Origin: Chloroflexota bacterium
GTDB taxonomy: Bacteria; Chloroflexota; Dehalococcoidia; SAR202; UBA11138
Direction: 5' to 3'
Assembly (NCBI GenBank): GCA_002710885.1
Contig: PAIW01000020.1
Span: 4,345-9,751 of the forward strand
DNA: 5,407 nucleotides
Shown here: positions 1 to 4,514 of the stretch, piece after piece
How positions within the stretch are numbered: position 1 is the stretch's first letter
How the letters are laid out: every line of letters starts with the position of its first letter
Notes under the pieces: model-generated
What the model was told of the DNA's origin: nothing
Seen by the model: the letters and a program-made list of their open reading frames with translations, nothing else
Databases searched by the model: none
Made by a program: the position numbers and the translations under genes

Positions 1-410
1 CCTCCCAGGAGTTCGATGCACGAAACGCCCATCTCCTGGCCAAGCAGGTCGAATGCAAGAATACTCATCCAACCGTGCGCCCAGAAAATCTTCTTGTGAG
101 CCTCGCGCACGCCGACAACCCGGTTCTCGGAGACTTCCAGTAATTCATCCACCCGACGGCCCAAAAACACCTCACGAAGCAAGGGGATCAAACCTCGAAC
201 CGTCCCTATCGACGACTCGAAGCCGTTGAACTGCTGCATGAATCGGTTGGCGATAGTCACGCCTTCCGATCCGCCGTCAGTTCGCGCCTGCACCAGCCAT
301 TCCGTGCTCTGGTTGCCGATGTTATCGCCAAAGGCAACCTTGCCCAGTTCCTTGATATGGTGGACCGGAATGGGTGTGACGCTCAATTCGACTATTTTCT
401 GTCCTGGCAT
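1..410 (-). CDS. Mandelate racemase/muconate lactonizing enzyme family protein (enolase superfamily), N-terminal part, truncated by window edge
   Basis: The minus strand is open from ATG at 410 to the left edge (136 complete codons, no stop), so only the N-terminal part is present. The visible residues fit the capping (MR_MLE N-terminal) domain: an opening beta strand (KIVELSVTPIPV), a second strand around residues 36-44 (TEWLVQARTDG), then the helical part ending near residues 112-136 with AHGWMSILAFDLLGQEMGVS followed by CIELLGG. That ending corresponds to the family pattern 'A.DiALwDl.GKalG.Pv..LLGG' that leads into the TIM barrel. Enolase-superfamily enzymes abstract a proton alpha to a carboxylate using Mg2+, but the Lys/Asp/Glu catalytic residues lie beyond the edge, so the substrate cannot be named. 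A GTG at 419 is an alternative start with little support. The gene begins 19 nt after the split-barrel gene stop, which suggests co-transcription. The fold call is fairly secure; the function is unknown. Confidence 0.72.
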   Translation of the reverse strand, partial: MPGQKIVELSVTPIPVHHIKELGKVAFGDNIGNQSTEWLVQARTDGGSEGVTIANRFMQQFNGFESSIGTVRGLIPLLREVFLGRRVDELLEVSENRVVGVREAHKKIFWAHGWMSILAFDLLGQEMGVSCIELLG

Positions 411-429
411 GTTTCTCACAATGGTAGTT

Positions 430-849
430 TTAGTTCCTGAACGTGACCTTCTCTGGTGTAAGCCACAGGATTACCCGACCCTCGTCCTTCATACGTTCGA
501 TCATCCCATCGGCGTTTTCAAGGGGCGTATACCGACCGATGATGCTGCGGGTGGTCGGCCATATCGAGTCGTCATCACTGATGAACACCGGGCCGGAAAT
601 TGACACGTAGTCCCCTGCCATAGGTTCAGATGCAATGCACACCGTCATGCGTGGGTCTCGGGAAAGGTTGCGATACTTCACCCGGTCTTTGGTGGTCGAA
701 ATAGCGACCCGGTCCCCATCGAAAAAGTACCAGTTGGGCGTCATCTGAGGCATGCCGTCTCGTCCAATCGTCGCCACCATGACGATTCTCGACGGCTCCA
801 AAAACTGGACAAGTCTTGCCCGTTGGTCGTCGGTCATATTCGTTGACAA
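430..849 (-). CDS. PPOX-class split-barrel protein (F420- or FMN-dependent), pyridoxamine 5'-phosphate oxidase-like
   Basis: A 139-aa protein of the normal length for small PPOX-class F420-dependent enzymes. The N-terminal helix (TDDQRARLVQFLEPSR) is followed by the first barrel strands (IVMVATIGRDGMPQMTPNWYFFDGDRVAIST), the cofactor-contacting 'K.RNLSRDPRMTVCI' segment around residues 57-72, and a later strand YVSISGPVFI. These enzymes bind a deazaflavin or flavin and catalyse hydride transfer to varied substrates in the cytoplasm; the substrate is unknown here. The start is taken as TTG at 849 because a strong GAGGAGG ribosome binding site lies 10 nt upstream (866-860). The ATG at 837 would be 22 nt from it. 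The gene lies between the DUF2277 gene (66-nt gap) and the enolase-superfamily gene (19-nt gap), probably in one transcript. F420 versus FMN use cannot be settled by eye. Confidence 0.85.
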   Translation of the reverse strand: MSTNMTDDQRARLVQFLEPSRIVMVATIGRDGMPQMTPNWYFFDGDRVAISTTKDRVKYRNLSRDPRMTVCIASEPMAGDYVSISGPVFISDDDSIWPTTRSIIGRYTPLENADGMIERMKDEGRVILWLTPEKVTFRN

Positions 850-859
850 CGTGATACAG

Positions 860-866
860 CCTCCTC
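860..866 (-). promoter_or_regulatory. Strong ribosome binding site that fixes a TTG start
   Basis: Read on the minus strand the motif is GAGGAGG, 10 nt before TTG at 849. It is a near-perfect anti-Shine-Dalgarno match and is too far (22 nt) from the next in-frame ATG at 837. It therefore supports the non-ATG start of the split-barrel gene. Confidence 0.75.
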
Positions 867-915
867 ATTAACTCGGAATAAATCAATGGGACGGTATCGC
901 TTCGTCAAAGCCGTG

Positions 916-1131
916 TCAACGCGTCGCTCTGACCCGATACTCCAGATTCGCCAGCAGTTTAGTCGAGACGCCTGCGATCTCGTCCATGGCGATGTCGAAC
1001 ACCTCTTCGTTAGCCTTCGACGGCTTGCGATAGCTGGATATTTTACGGACGAGCTGGAGGGCGGCGGCCTTGATCTCTTCGTCCGAGACCGGCGTGTTTC
1101 CTTCTCTGAGAAGCTTTATGCTGCAGCACAT
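916..1131 (-). CDS. DUF2277 family small protein
   Basis: This 71-aa protein matches the DUF2277 pattern as I recall it: an N-terminal MC.(S/N)IK.L (here MCCSIKLLREG), then a 'p.sdEEI.AAALQ.VRKiS...KPSKANE..F..A.dEia......LL..L' block. Here the block spans residues 15-62 and includes SDEEIKAAALQLVRKISSYR and KPSKANEEVFDIAMDEIAG. The family is small, mostly helical and of unknown function, and is scattered among Actinobacteria, Chloroflexota and Proteobacteria. It is somewhat shorter than typical members (about 80-95 aa), which carry a charged, Arg/Ala-rich tail that is absent here. ATG at 1131 is preceded by AGGAAG at about 10 nt, which supports the start. The gene ends in TGA (918-916). It is the first gene of the minus-strand cluster and is divergent from the flavoprotein gene. 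Confidence 0.82.
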   Translation of the reverse strand: MCCSIKLLREGNTPVSDEEIKAAALQLVRKISSYRKPSKANEEVFDIAMDEIAGVSTKLLANLEYRVRATR

Positions 1132-1211
1132 GTCTTGTGCTTCCTGTAATGAATTTACAAAATGCGTTCAAATGTGTTTGTGTTTCTCGTAACCTGTCGC
1201 CCAATTAGCTG

Positions 1212-1237
1212 TGTGGGGGCATCATGATACACCCGCA
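1212..1237. repeat. Imperfect 26-bp palindrome, candidate operator
   Basis: The dyad is centred on a perfect 8-bp palindrome, ATCATGAT (1221-1228). Further symmetric matches are G1219/C1230, GGG 1215-1217 with CCC 1232-1234, and GT 1212-1213 with AC 1236-1237. In total 10 of 13 base pairs are symmetric. It lies about 47 nt upstream of the -35 box of the plus-strand promoter and about 80 nt upstream of the DUF2277 start, a plausible place for a regulator of the divergent genes. No regulator gene is visible in the window. Confidence 0.3.
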
Positions 1238-1283
1238 TCGTTCGGGTTTCTTCATCAATATAGCCCCATTTCGCGTAGTTCGA

Positions 1284-1312
1284 TTGACAGCGCCAGCAGG
1301 CGGTCGTATAGT
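1284..1312 (+). promoter_or_regulatory. Near-consensus sigma-70 promoter for the flavoprotein operon
   Basis: A -35 box TTGACA (1284-1289, exact consensus) and a -10 box TATAGT (1307-1312, one mismatch to TATAAT) are separated by exactly 17 nt (1290-1306). Transcription would start near 1319, giving a 5' leader of about 70 nt before ATG at 1390. This also argues that the GTG at 1315, which opens the same frame, is not the real start of the flavoprotein. Confidence 0.72.
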
Positions 1313-1389
1313 CGGTGCCACGCCAGATTGTAGCGCCCACGTGGGCAGAGAGTTCCATCTGGCAATTTCAGGAACCGGGTGACGAAAAC

Positions 1390-3366
1390 ATGGCGACACC
1401 GCAGTTTCAACATCTGTTTACCCCGTTCACCGTCGGCTCTGTGACCGTGCGAAACCGAATCGTCGTCCCCGGCCATGCCACTCTGTTCATGCCGGCTGAC
1501 GGACTTCCCACGGAACGGATGCTGCATTACTGGCTCGCCAAGGCCCGTGGCGGTGTTGGCCTGATTATGACCCATGTCCACAACGTCATGCCGCACCATA
1601 CCGGCGCTCCTCCAGTCGCTCTCCAGACCGACGCCATAGTACCGGCTTACCGAAAAGTTGTGGACGCGCTACACGATGAAGGCGTTAAGTTCTTTCTCCA
1701 ACTCAACCACGTTGGAGGCGAGGGCAATTCGCGCATGTTCGGCGGCGTTGTGCTGGCTCCCTCTGCTGTGCGCTCGACGAGAGCGAACTTCCTGCCGACC
1801 GCCCAGGAGACTCCACATGAGATGGAGATCAAAGACATAGACGAAGTAGTCGAAGCGTTCCGCCAGGCGGCGTCGAAAGCCAGAGAGGCCGGGTTTGACG
1901 GCGTCGAGATTCAGGGCGAGGTCTCGTTCATGCTGGCCCAGTTCATGTCCCCGGCCAGGAACCACCGTCAGGATAGTTACGGCGGAAGCCTCGACAATCG
2001 GCTCAGATTCGCCAGAGAAGTGATCGCCGCCGTGCGAGGTGGAATAGGCTCGGGCAGAGTCGTAGGAATGCGGATCAGCGGCGATGAGTACTTCGAAGGC
2101 GGCCTAACTCTCGACGACACAATCCTAATTGTTCCGCGCCTTGAGGCCACAGGGCAACTGGACTTCATTCATGTTGGCGCAGGCCCCGGCGCAGCGTCAC
2201 ACATCCCGCCGTCGTACCGCAAGGCCGGCAGTTTCGTTTACCTCACAGAGGCGATACGAAAGGTTACTGACCTGGCACTGATATGCTCTCAGCGGGTCAA
2301 TGACCCTCTGATAGCCGAATCTGTGCTGGCCAGCGGCGCGGCAGATCTCGTGTCAATGAACCGAGCTATCATGACCGACCCGGAGATGCCGACCAAAGCG
2401 CGAGAGGGTCGTCTGGAGGAAATTCGCCACTGCATCGCCTGCAACGAGTGCATCGCGCGCGGTAGAATCGGCATGCCCATCGCCTGCACGATGAACGCCG
2501 AATTGGGCCGCGAGCAGCAGATGGCGATTGAAAAGACCGATACGCCCAGGCACGTTCTGGTCGTTGGTGGCGGCCCTGCTGGGCTTGAGGCTGCGCGAGT
2601 GGCGTCCCTGAGAGGACACCGGGTGACGCTATACGAGAAAGGCGACACCCTCGGAGGCCAACCGCTGATCGCATCTCAGGCTCCGGGCAGGGAAGAACTG
2701 GACGAAGTGCGACGCTATTACACCTACCAGATGGGATTGCAGGAGGTGGACGTTCACCTGAACACAGAAGCCACCTCCGAGACTATCGAACAGGAAGCGC
2801 CAGACGCCGTTGTGATCGCCACCGGATCGCGCGCTATTCTGTCCGAACTCACCGCCGACGACGTCCCCGTTGTGGACGTGAGAACTATCCTGTCTGGAGA
2901 AGCTGACATCGAGCCCGGCCAGCGTGTCGTCCTTCAAGCTGAAGACCACCACATGCAAGGTTTGACTGCCGCTGATTTTCTGGTCGAAAAGGGCTGCGAA
3001 GTGCAGGTCCTGACCGAAGCCGTGTACGCCGGATCGCAGATCGAGACTGGCACTCTTGAAACTTTATATCAACGCCTGCTGACCAAAGGAGTGACCCTCA
3101 CGCCGCTAACGACAATCAAACTCATTGACGGGCGCACCGTGGTCACAGAGAATACAATCTCGAAAGCGGAGGCCCGGATTCAGGGCGTTGACATGATCGT
3201 GGCATCCTACGGCAACGAGGCTTCTGACGAGCTTTACCGCGAGGTTAAGAGCGATGCAGATTCAACTAGCACCACCCCAGCCCTCTATCTGATAGGGGAC
3301 GCCTCGGCTCCTCGTCGATTGATGGACGCGATTCTCGACGGCGCTCGTGTGGGGCGCATTCTCTAG
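1390..3366 (+). CDS. FMN/4Fe-4S/FAD oxidoreductase of the trimethylamine dehydrogenase/2,4-dienoyl-CoA reductase family, with altered active site
   Basis: A 658-aa cytoplasmic flavoprotein. Residues 1 to about 340 form an old-yellow-enzyme TIM barrel that binds FMN (opening FQHLFTPFTVGSVTVRNRIV; signature SYGGSLDNRLRF). Residues 348-366 carry a 4Fe-4S site, C348-x2-C351-x2-C354-x11-C366, closer to trimethylamine dehydrogenase spacing than to FadH. Residues 388 onward form a nucleotide-binding domain with VVGGGPAG (about 391-398) and the C-terminal LIGDASAPRRLMDAI motif. The second dinucleotide fold (VVLQAEDHHMQG...) lacks GxGxxG, as in trimethylamine dehydrogenase. The usual H-G-A-H-x-Y segment of the barrel reads Q175-G-E-V178-S-F180, so the His and Tyr residues used by relatives are missing and the substrate is probably unusual. 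ATG at 1390 is chosen because the family N-terminus begins there, GGGTGA lies 7 nt upstream, and the promoter ends near 1312. It is the first gene of the plus-strand operon. Confidence 0.9.
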   Translation: MATPQFQHLFTPFTVGSVTVRNRIVVPGHATLFMPADGLPTERMLHYWLAKARGGVGLIMTHVHNVMPHHTGAPPVALQTDAIVPAYRKVVDALHDEGVKFFLQLNHVGGEGNSRMFGGVVLAPSAVRSTRANFLPTAQETPHEMEIKDIDEVVEAFRQAASKAREAGFDGVEIQGEVSFMLAQFMSPARNHRQDSYGGSLDNRLRFAREVIAAVRGGIGSGRVVGMRISGDEYFEGGLTLDDTILIVPRLEATGQLDFIHVGAGPGAASHIPPSYRKAGSFVYLTEAIRKVTDLALICSQRVNDPLIAESVLASGAADLVSMNRAIMTDPEMPTKAREGRLEEIRHCIACNECIARGRIGMPIACTMNAELGREQQMAIEKTDTPRHVLVVGGGPAGLEAARVASLRGHRVTLYEKGDTLGGQPLIASQAPGREELDEVRRYYTYQMGLQEVDVHLNTEATSETIEQEAPDAVVIATGSRAILSELTADDVPVVDVRTILSGEADIEPGQRVVLQAEDHHMQGLTAADFLVEKGCEVQVLTEAVYAGSQIETGTLETLYQRLLTKGVTLTPLTTIKLIDGRTVVTENTISKAEARIQGVDMIVASYGNEASDELYREVKSDADSTSTTPALYLIGDASAPRRLMDAILDGARVGRIL

Positions 3367-3379
3367 CCTGATTATCGAA

Positions 3380-3389
3380 TCAACGTTGA
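3380..3389. repeat. 10-bp perfect palindrome in the flavoprotein-MerB gap
   Basis: TCAACGTTGA is a perfect palindrome in the 48-nt gap between the flavoprotein stop and the MerB-like start. It is not followed by a T-run, so it is not a terminator. It may be chance or a minor regulatory or RNA-processing site. Confidence 0.2.
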
Positions 3390-3399
3390 ATGAAATGTT

Positions 3400-3405
3400 G
3401 GGAGG
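3400..3405 (+). promoter_or_regulatory. Ribosome binding site of the MerB-like selenoprotein
   Basis: GGGAGG lies 9 nt before ATG at 3415, a strong and well-placed Shine-Dalgarno sequence. It supports active translation of the gene rather than a decayed remnant. Confidence 0.75.
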
Positions 3406-3414
3406 AATACGGAT

Positions 3415-4050
3415 ATGGCCGACAATCAAATGCTCGACCGGGCGTTTCATAGCGTGATGCAGCGCTTCATAGACACCGGGCAAGCACCCCACTACACTGA
3501 GCTTGCAAGTGCGCTCGATGTGCCTGTGGAGGAAGGGCGTCAGATACTCCACGACCTCGTTGATAGCGGGATTCCGGCATGGCTCCATCCGGGAACAGAC
3601 TACATCGTCTCCTTCCCCCCGTTCAACAACCTGCCAACACAGTATCGTATCTCGGTCGACGGCCAACAGAGTTGGTTCGCGCAATGAGGATTCGAGGCGC
3701 TGGCGGTTCGCTGGCTGTTCCCCGGAAAAACGATACGCGTGGACGCCCCCTGCCTGGATTGCGGCGAGTCTATCGCAATCGAAATGAAGGACGAGGACTT
3801 GCTGTCCGTTGAGCCTGAAGGGATGGTAGGGTACGCCTACAGCGAGGTGGGTGGGTCTCCAGACAACAGACCCTGGAGGTGAGCGGGCATGAATCTCTTC
3901 CGGTCGGAAGAGCATGCTCGCAACTGGTCAGAATTCAATTCCGATTTCGAGGCCCAACCCTTATCGTTTTGGTTAGATCGTTTCAGCGCACCAATGTTCC
4001 GTGGGCGAAGCCGCAAGGACTACATTTCTTGGCGCGCTCAACAAGGCTAG
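3415..4050 (+). CDS. merB: MerB-like (organomercurial/alkylmercury lyase family) predicted selenoprotein with two selenocysteines, Sec91 and Sec156
   Basis: ATG at 3415 to TAG at 4048-4050 gives 211 codons if TGA at 3685-3687 (codon 91) and 3880-3882 (codon 156) are read as selenocysteine. MerB is about 212 aa. Residues 1-60 resemble the MerB winged-helix N-terminus; the core follows (PPFNNLPTQYRISVDGQ, then WFAQ-U-GFEAL; GKTIRVDAPCLDCGES; LLSVEPEGM; PWR-U-AGMNLFRSEEHA). Compared with MerB from R831b as recalled, Sec91 aligns with Cys96 (YAWCALDTL), Glu94 with Asp99, Cys113 with Cys117, and Sec156 with Cys159 (SFCCHVHFF). In MerB, Cys96, Asp99 and Cys159 cleave carbon-mercury bonds. No frameshift or other internal stop is present, and hairpins follow each TGA. 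Cytoplasmic; no signal peptide. It lies between the flavoprotein and cupin genes. The real substrate is uncertain because no other mer gene is visible. The alternative, a pseudogene with two nonsense mutations, is much less likely given their exact positions. Confidence 0.86.
3685..3687 (+). other. Predicted selenocysteine codon (UGA), Sec91
   Basis: In-frame TGA at codon 91 in the context WFAQ-U-GFEAL. It aligns with catalytic Cys96 of MerB (YAWC-ALDTL). The frame continues with clear family similarity after it. Confidence 0.82.
3688..3715 (+). promoter_or_regulatory. Candidate bacterial SECIS element for Sec91
   Basis: Inside the coding region, GCTGGCG (3699-3705) can pair with CGCTGGC (3709-3715): five Watson-Crick pairs and two G-U wobbles, closing a GUU loop. 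If the top G-C pair opens, the loop is GGUUC. The loop G sits 17-18 nt after the UGA, about the spacing in E. coli fdhF. The hairpin is modest, but its position and the GGU at the apex match the bacterial SECIS model recognised by SelB. Confidence 0.62.
3880..3882 (+). other. Predicted selenocysteine codon (UGA), Sec156
   Basis: In-frame TGA at codon 156 in the context PWR-U-AGMNLFRSEEHA. It aligns with catalytic Cys159 of MerB (SFC-CHVHFF). It lies 65 codons after the first TGA; MerB Cys96 and Cys159 are 63 apart. Confidence 0.85.
3883..3921 (+). promoter_or_regulatory. Strong bacterial SECIS element for Sec156
   Basis: The hairpin starts at the base right after the UGA. The lower stem is GCGGGCATG (3883-3891) with CATGCTCGC (3913-3921): 9 bp including one G-U. 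A 3-nt bulge AAU (3892-3894) follows on the 5' side. The upper stem CTCTTCC (3895-3901) pairs with GGAAGAG (3906-3912), 7 perfect bp, closing a GGUC loop (3902-3905). The loop begins 19 nt after the UGA. The E. coli fdhF SECIS likewise has a GGUCU loop and a bulged U below it. This is the strongest RNA structure I found in the window. Confidence 0.85.
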
Positions 4051-4135
4051 CAAGAAACCTGTGATTTCGGTGACGCTCGAAAGAGCATCGAAAACCTGAA
4101 TCGCGAGAAACAAAGCGTTCAGCCCGGAGGATGGA
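4051..4135 (+). other. Short intergenic gap with a small hairpin
   Basis: This 85-nt gap lies between the MerB-like gene and the cupin gene. It holds a small hairpin, GCTC-GAAA-GAGC (4075-4086, GNRA-type tetraloop), extendable by a few pairs across one mismatch. No T-run follows, so it is not an intrinsic terminator, and no convincing promoter is visible. The transcript therefore probably continues. GGAGG at 4126-4130 is the cupin ribosome binding site. Confidence 0.4.
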
Positions 4136-4486
4136 ATGCCAATAATCGAACACAGCGAAGCGCCTATGGCAGATGTCACGGAATACCGCCGCGAACGCGC
4201 TCTGGTGTCCAAAGAACAGGGCGCAACCTCGCTGACAGTGAAAGAACTAGAGCTTCAGCCAGGTTGGGAGGGCCGCCTGCACACGCACTCTACCGACATC
4301 GCCATTATGGTGATGGCTGGCGCGGTCCAGATCATCGTTGATGACGAAATCCGCACCGTTCGCGCAGGCTCCACGCTGCTGGCCCCGCCAGGAACGCCCC
4401 ACAAGCTAATCAACGAACTCTGGATACCAGCACAATTGCTGGCTATCTATCCCACAACTGAACTCGAAACCGCCTACTTAGAGTAG
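4136..4486 (+). CDS. Small single-domain cupin protein
   Basis: A 116-aa single-domain cupin beta-barrel. Cupin motif 1 is seen at G46-R-L-H49-T-H51 through G62; the two metal-binding His are present, but the usual Glu is absent, with Asp54 nearby. Cupin motif 2 is complete at residues 78-93 (G78-STLLA-P-P-G-T-P-H89-KLI-N93), so three His can hold a metal ion. The start ATG at 4136 follows GGAGG (4126-4130) by 5 nt and gives the common cupin opening MPIIEHSE; ATG at 4166 is a weaker alternative. Small cupins can be dioxygenases, isomerases, metal-dependent hydrolases or non-catalytic binding proteins, so the activity cannot be named. Its place between the MerB-like selenoprotein and the molybdoprotein suggests a role in the same process. 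Confidence 0.88.
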   Translation: MPIIEHSEAPMADVTEYRRERALVSKEQGATSLTVKELELQPGWEGRLHTHSTDIAIMVMAGAVQIIVDDEIRTVRAGSTLLAPPGTPHKLINELWIPAQLLAIYPTTELETAYLE

Positions 4487-4514
4487 ACGAACAGATAATC
4501 GAAAGAGAGTCACA

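Larger units (their letters stand above)
1132..1389. promoter_or_regulatory. Divergent intergenic control region
   Basis: This 258-nt gap separates the minus-strand DUF2277 cluster from the plus-strand flavoprotein operon. It holds a clear plus-strand promoter (1284-1312), an imperfect dyad at 1212-1237 and a small 5-bp inverted repeat, ACCCG/CGGGT, at 1231-1247. I could not identify a convincing minus-strand promoter, although one is expected here. Minus-strand open frames through this region lack a good ribosome binding site and overlap the promoter, so I do not call them genes. Confidence 0.6.

Noticed and set aside
226..603. 125-aa plus-strand open frame
   Set aside because: It runs antisense across the ends of two convincing minus-strand genes and has no family resemblance.
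886..918. DUF2277 TGA as a further selenocysteine codon
   Set aside because: Only ten codons follow before another stop, they show no family similarity, and no good hairpin follows the TGA.
1231..1250. Possible terminator (ACCCG/CGGGT followed by TTTC)
   Set aside because: The stem is only 5 bp with a 7-nt loop and no real T-run.
1155..1358. 67-aa minus-strand open frame in the divergent region
   Set aside because: It has no ribosome binding site, overlaps the strong plus-strand promoter, and resembles no family I recognise.
1315..1389. Upstream GTG start of the flavoprotein
   Set aside because: It falls at the predicted transcription start and adds residues with no family similarity; ATG at 1390 matches the family N-terminus.
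1255..1599. 114-aa minus-strand open frame
   Set aside because: It is antisense to the start of the flavoprotein gene and its promoter; its end looks protein-like by chance only.
3415..3687. A complete 90-aa gene ending at the TGA at 3685
   Set aside because: The same frame continues with clear MerB core similarity to TAG at 4048, and the TGA sits on a catalytic Cys position followed by a SECIS-like hairpin.
3262..3915. 217-aa minus-strand open frame
   Set aside because: It is antisense to the flavoprotein end and the MerB-like gene, has no recognisable domain, and looks like a codon-bias shadow.
3415..4050. merB-like pseudogene with two nonsense mutations, or UGA reassigned to Trp or Gly
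   Set aside because: Both TGAs match catalytic Cys positions, not random sites, and hairpins follow each. No frameshift is present and the ribosome binding site is strong. Trp is encoded by TGG throughout, and the DUF2277 gene ends with TGA as a stop.
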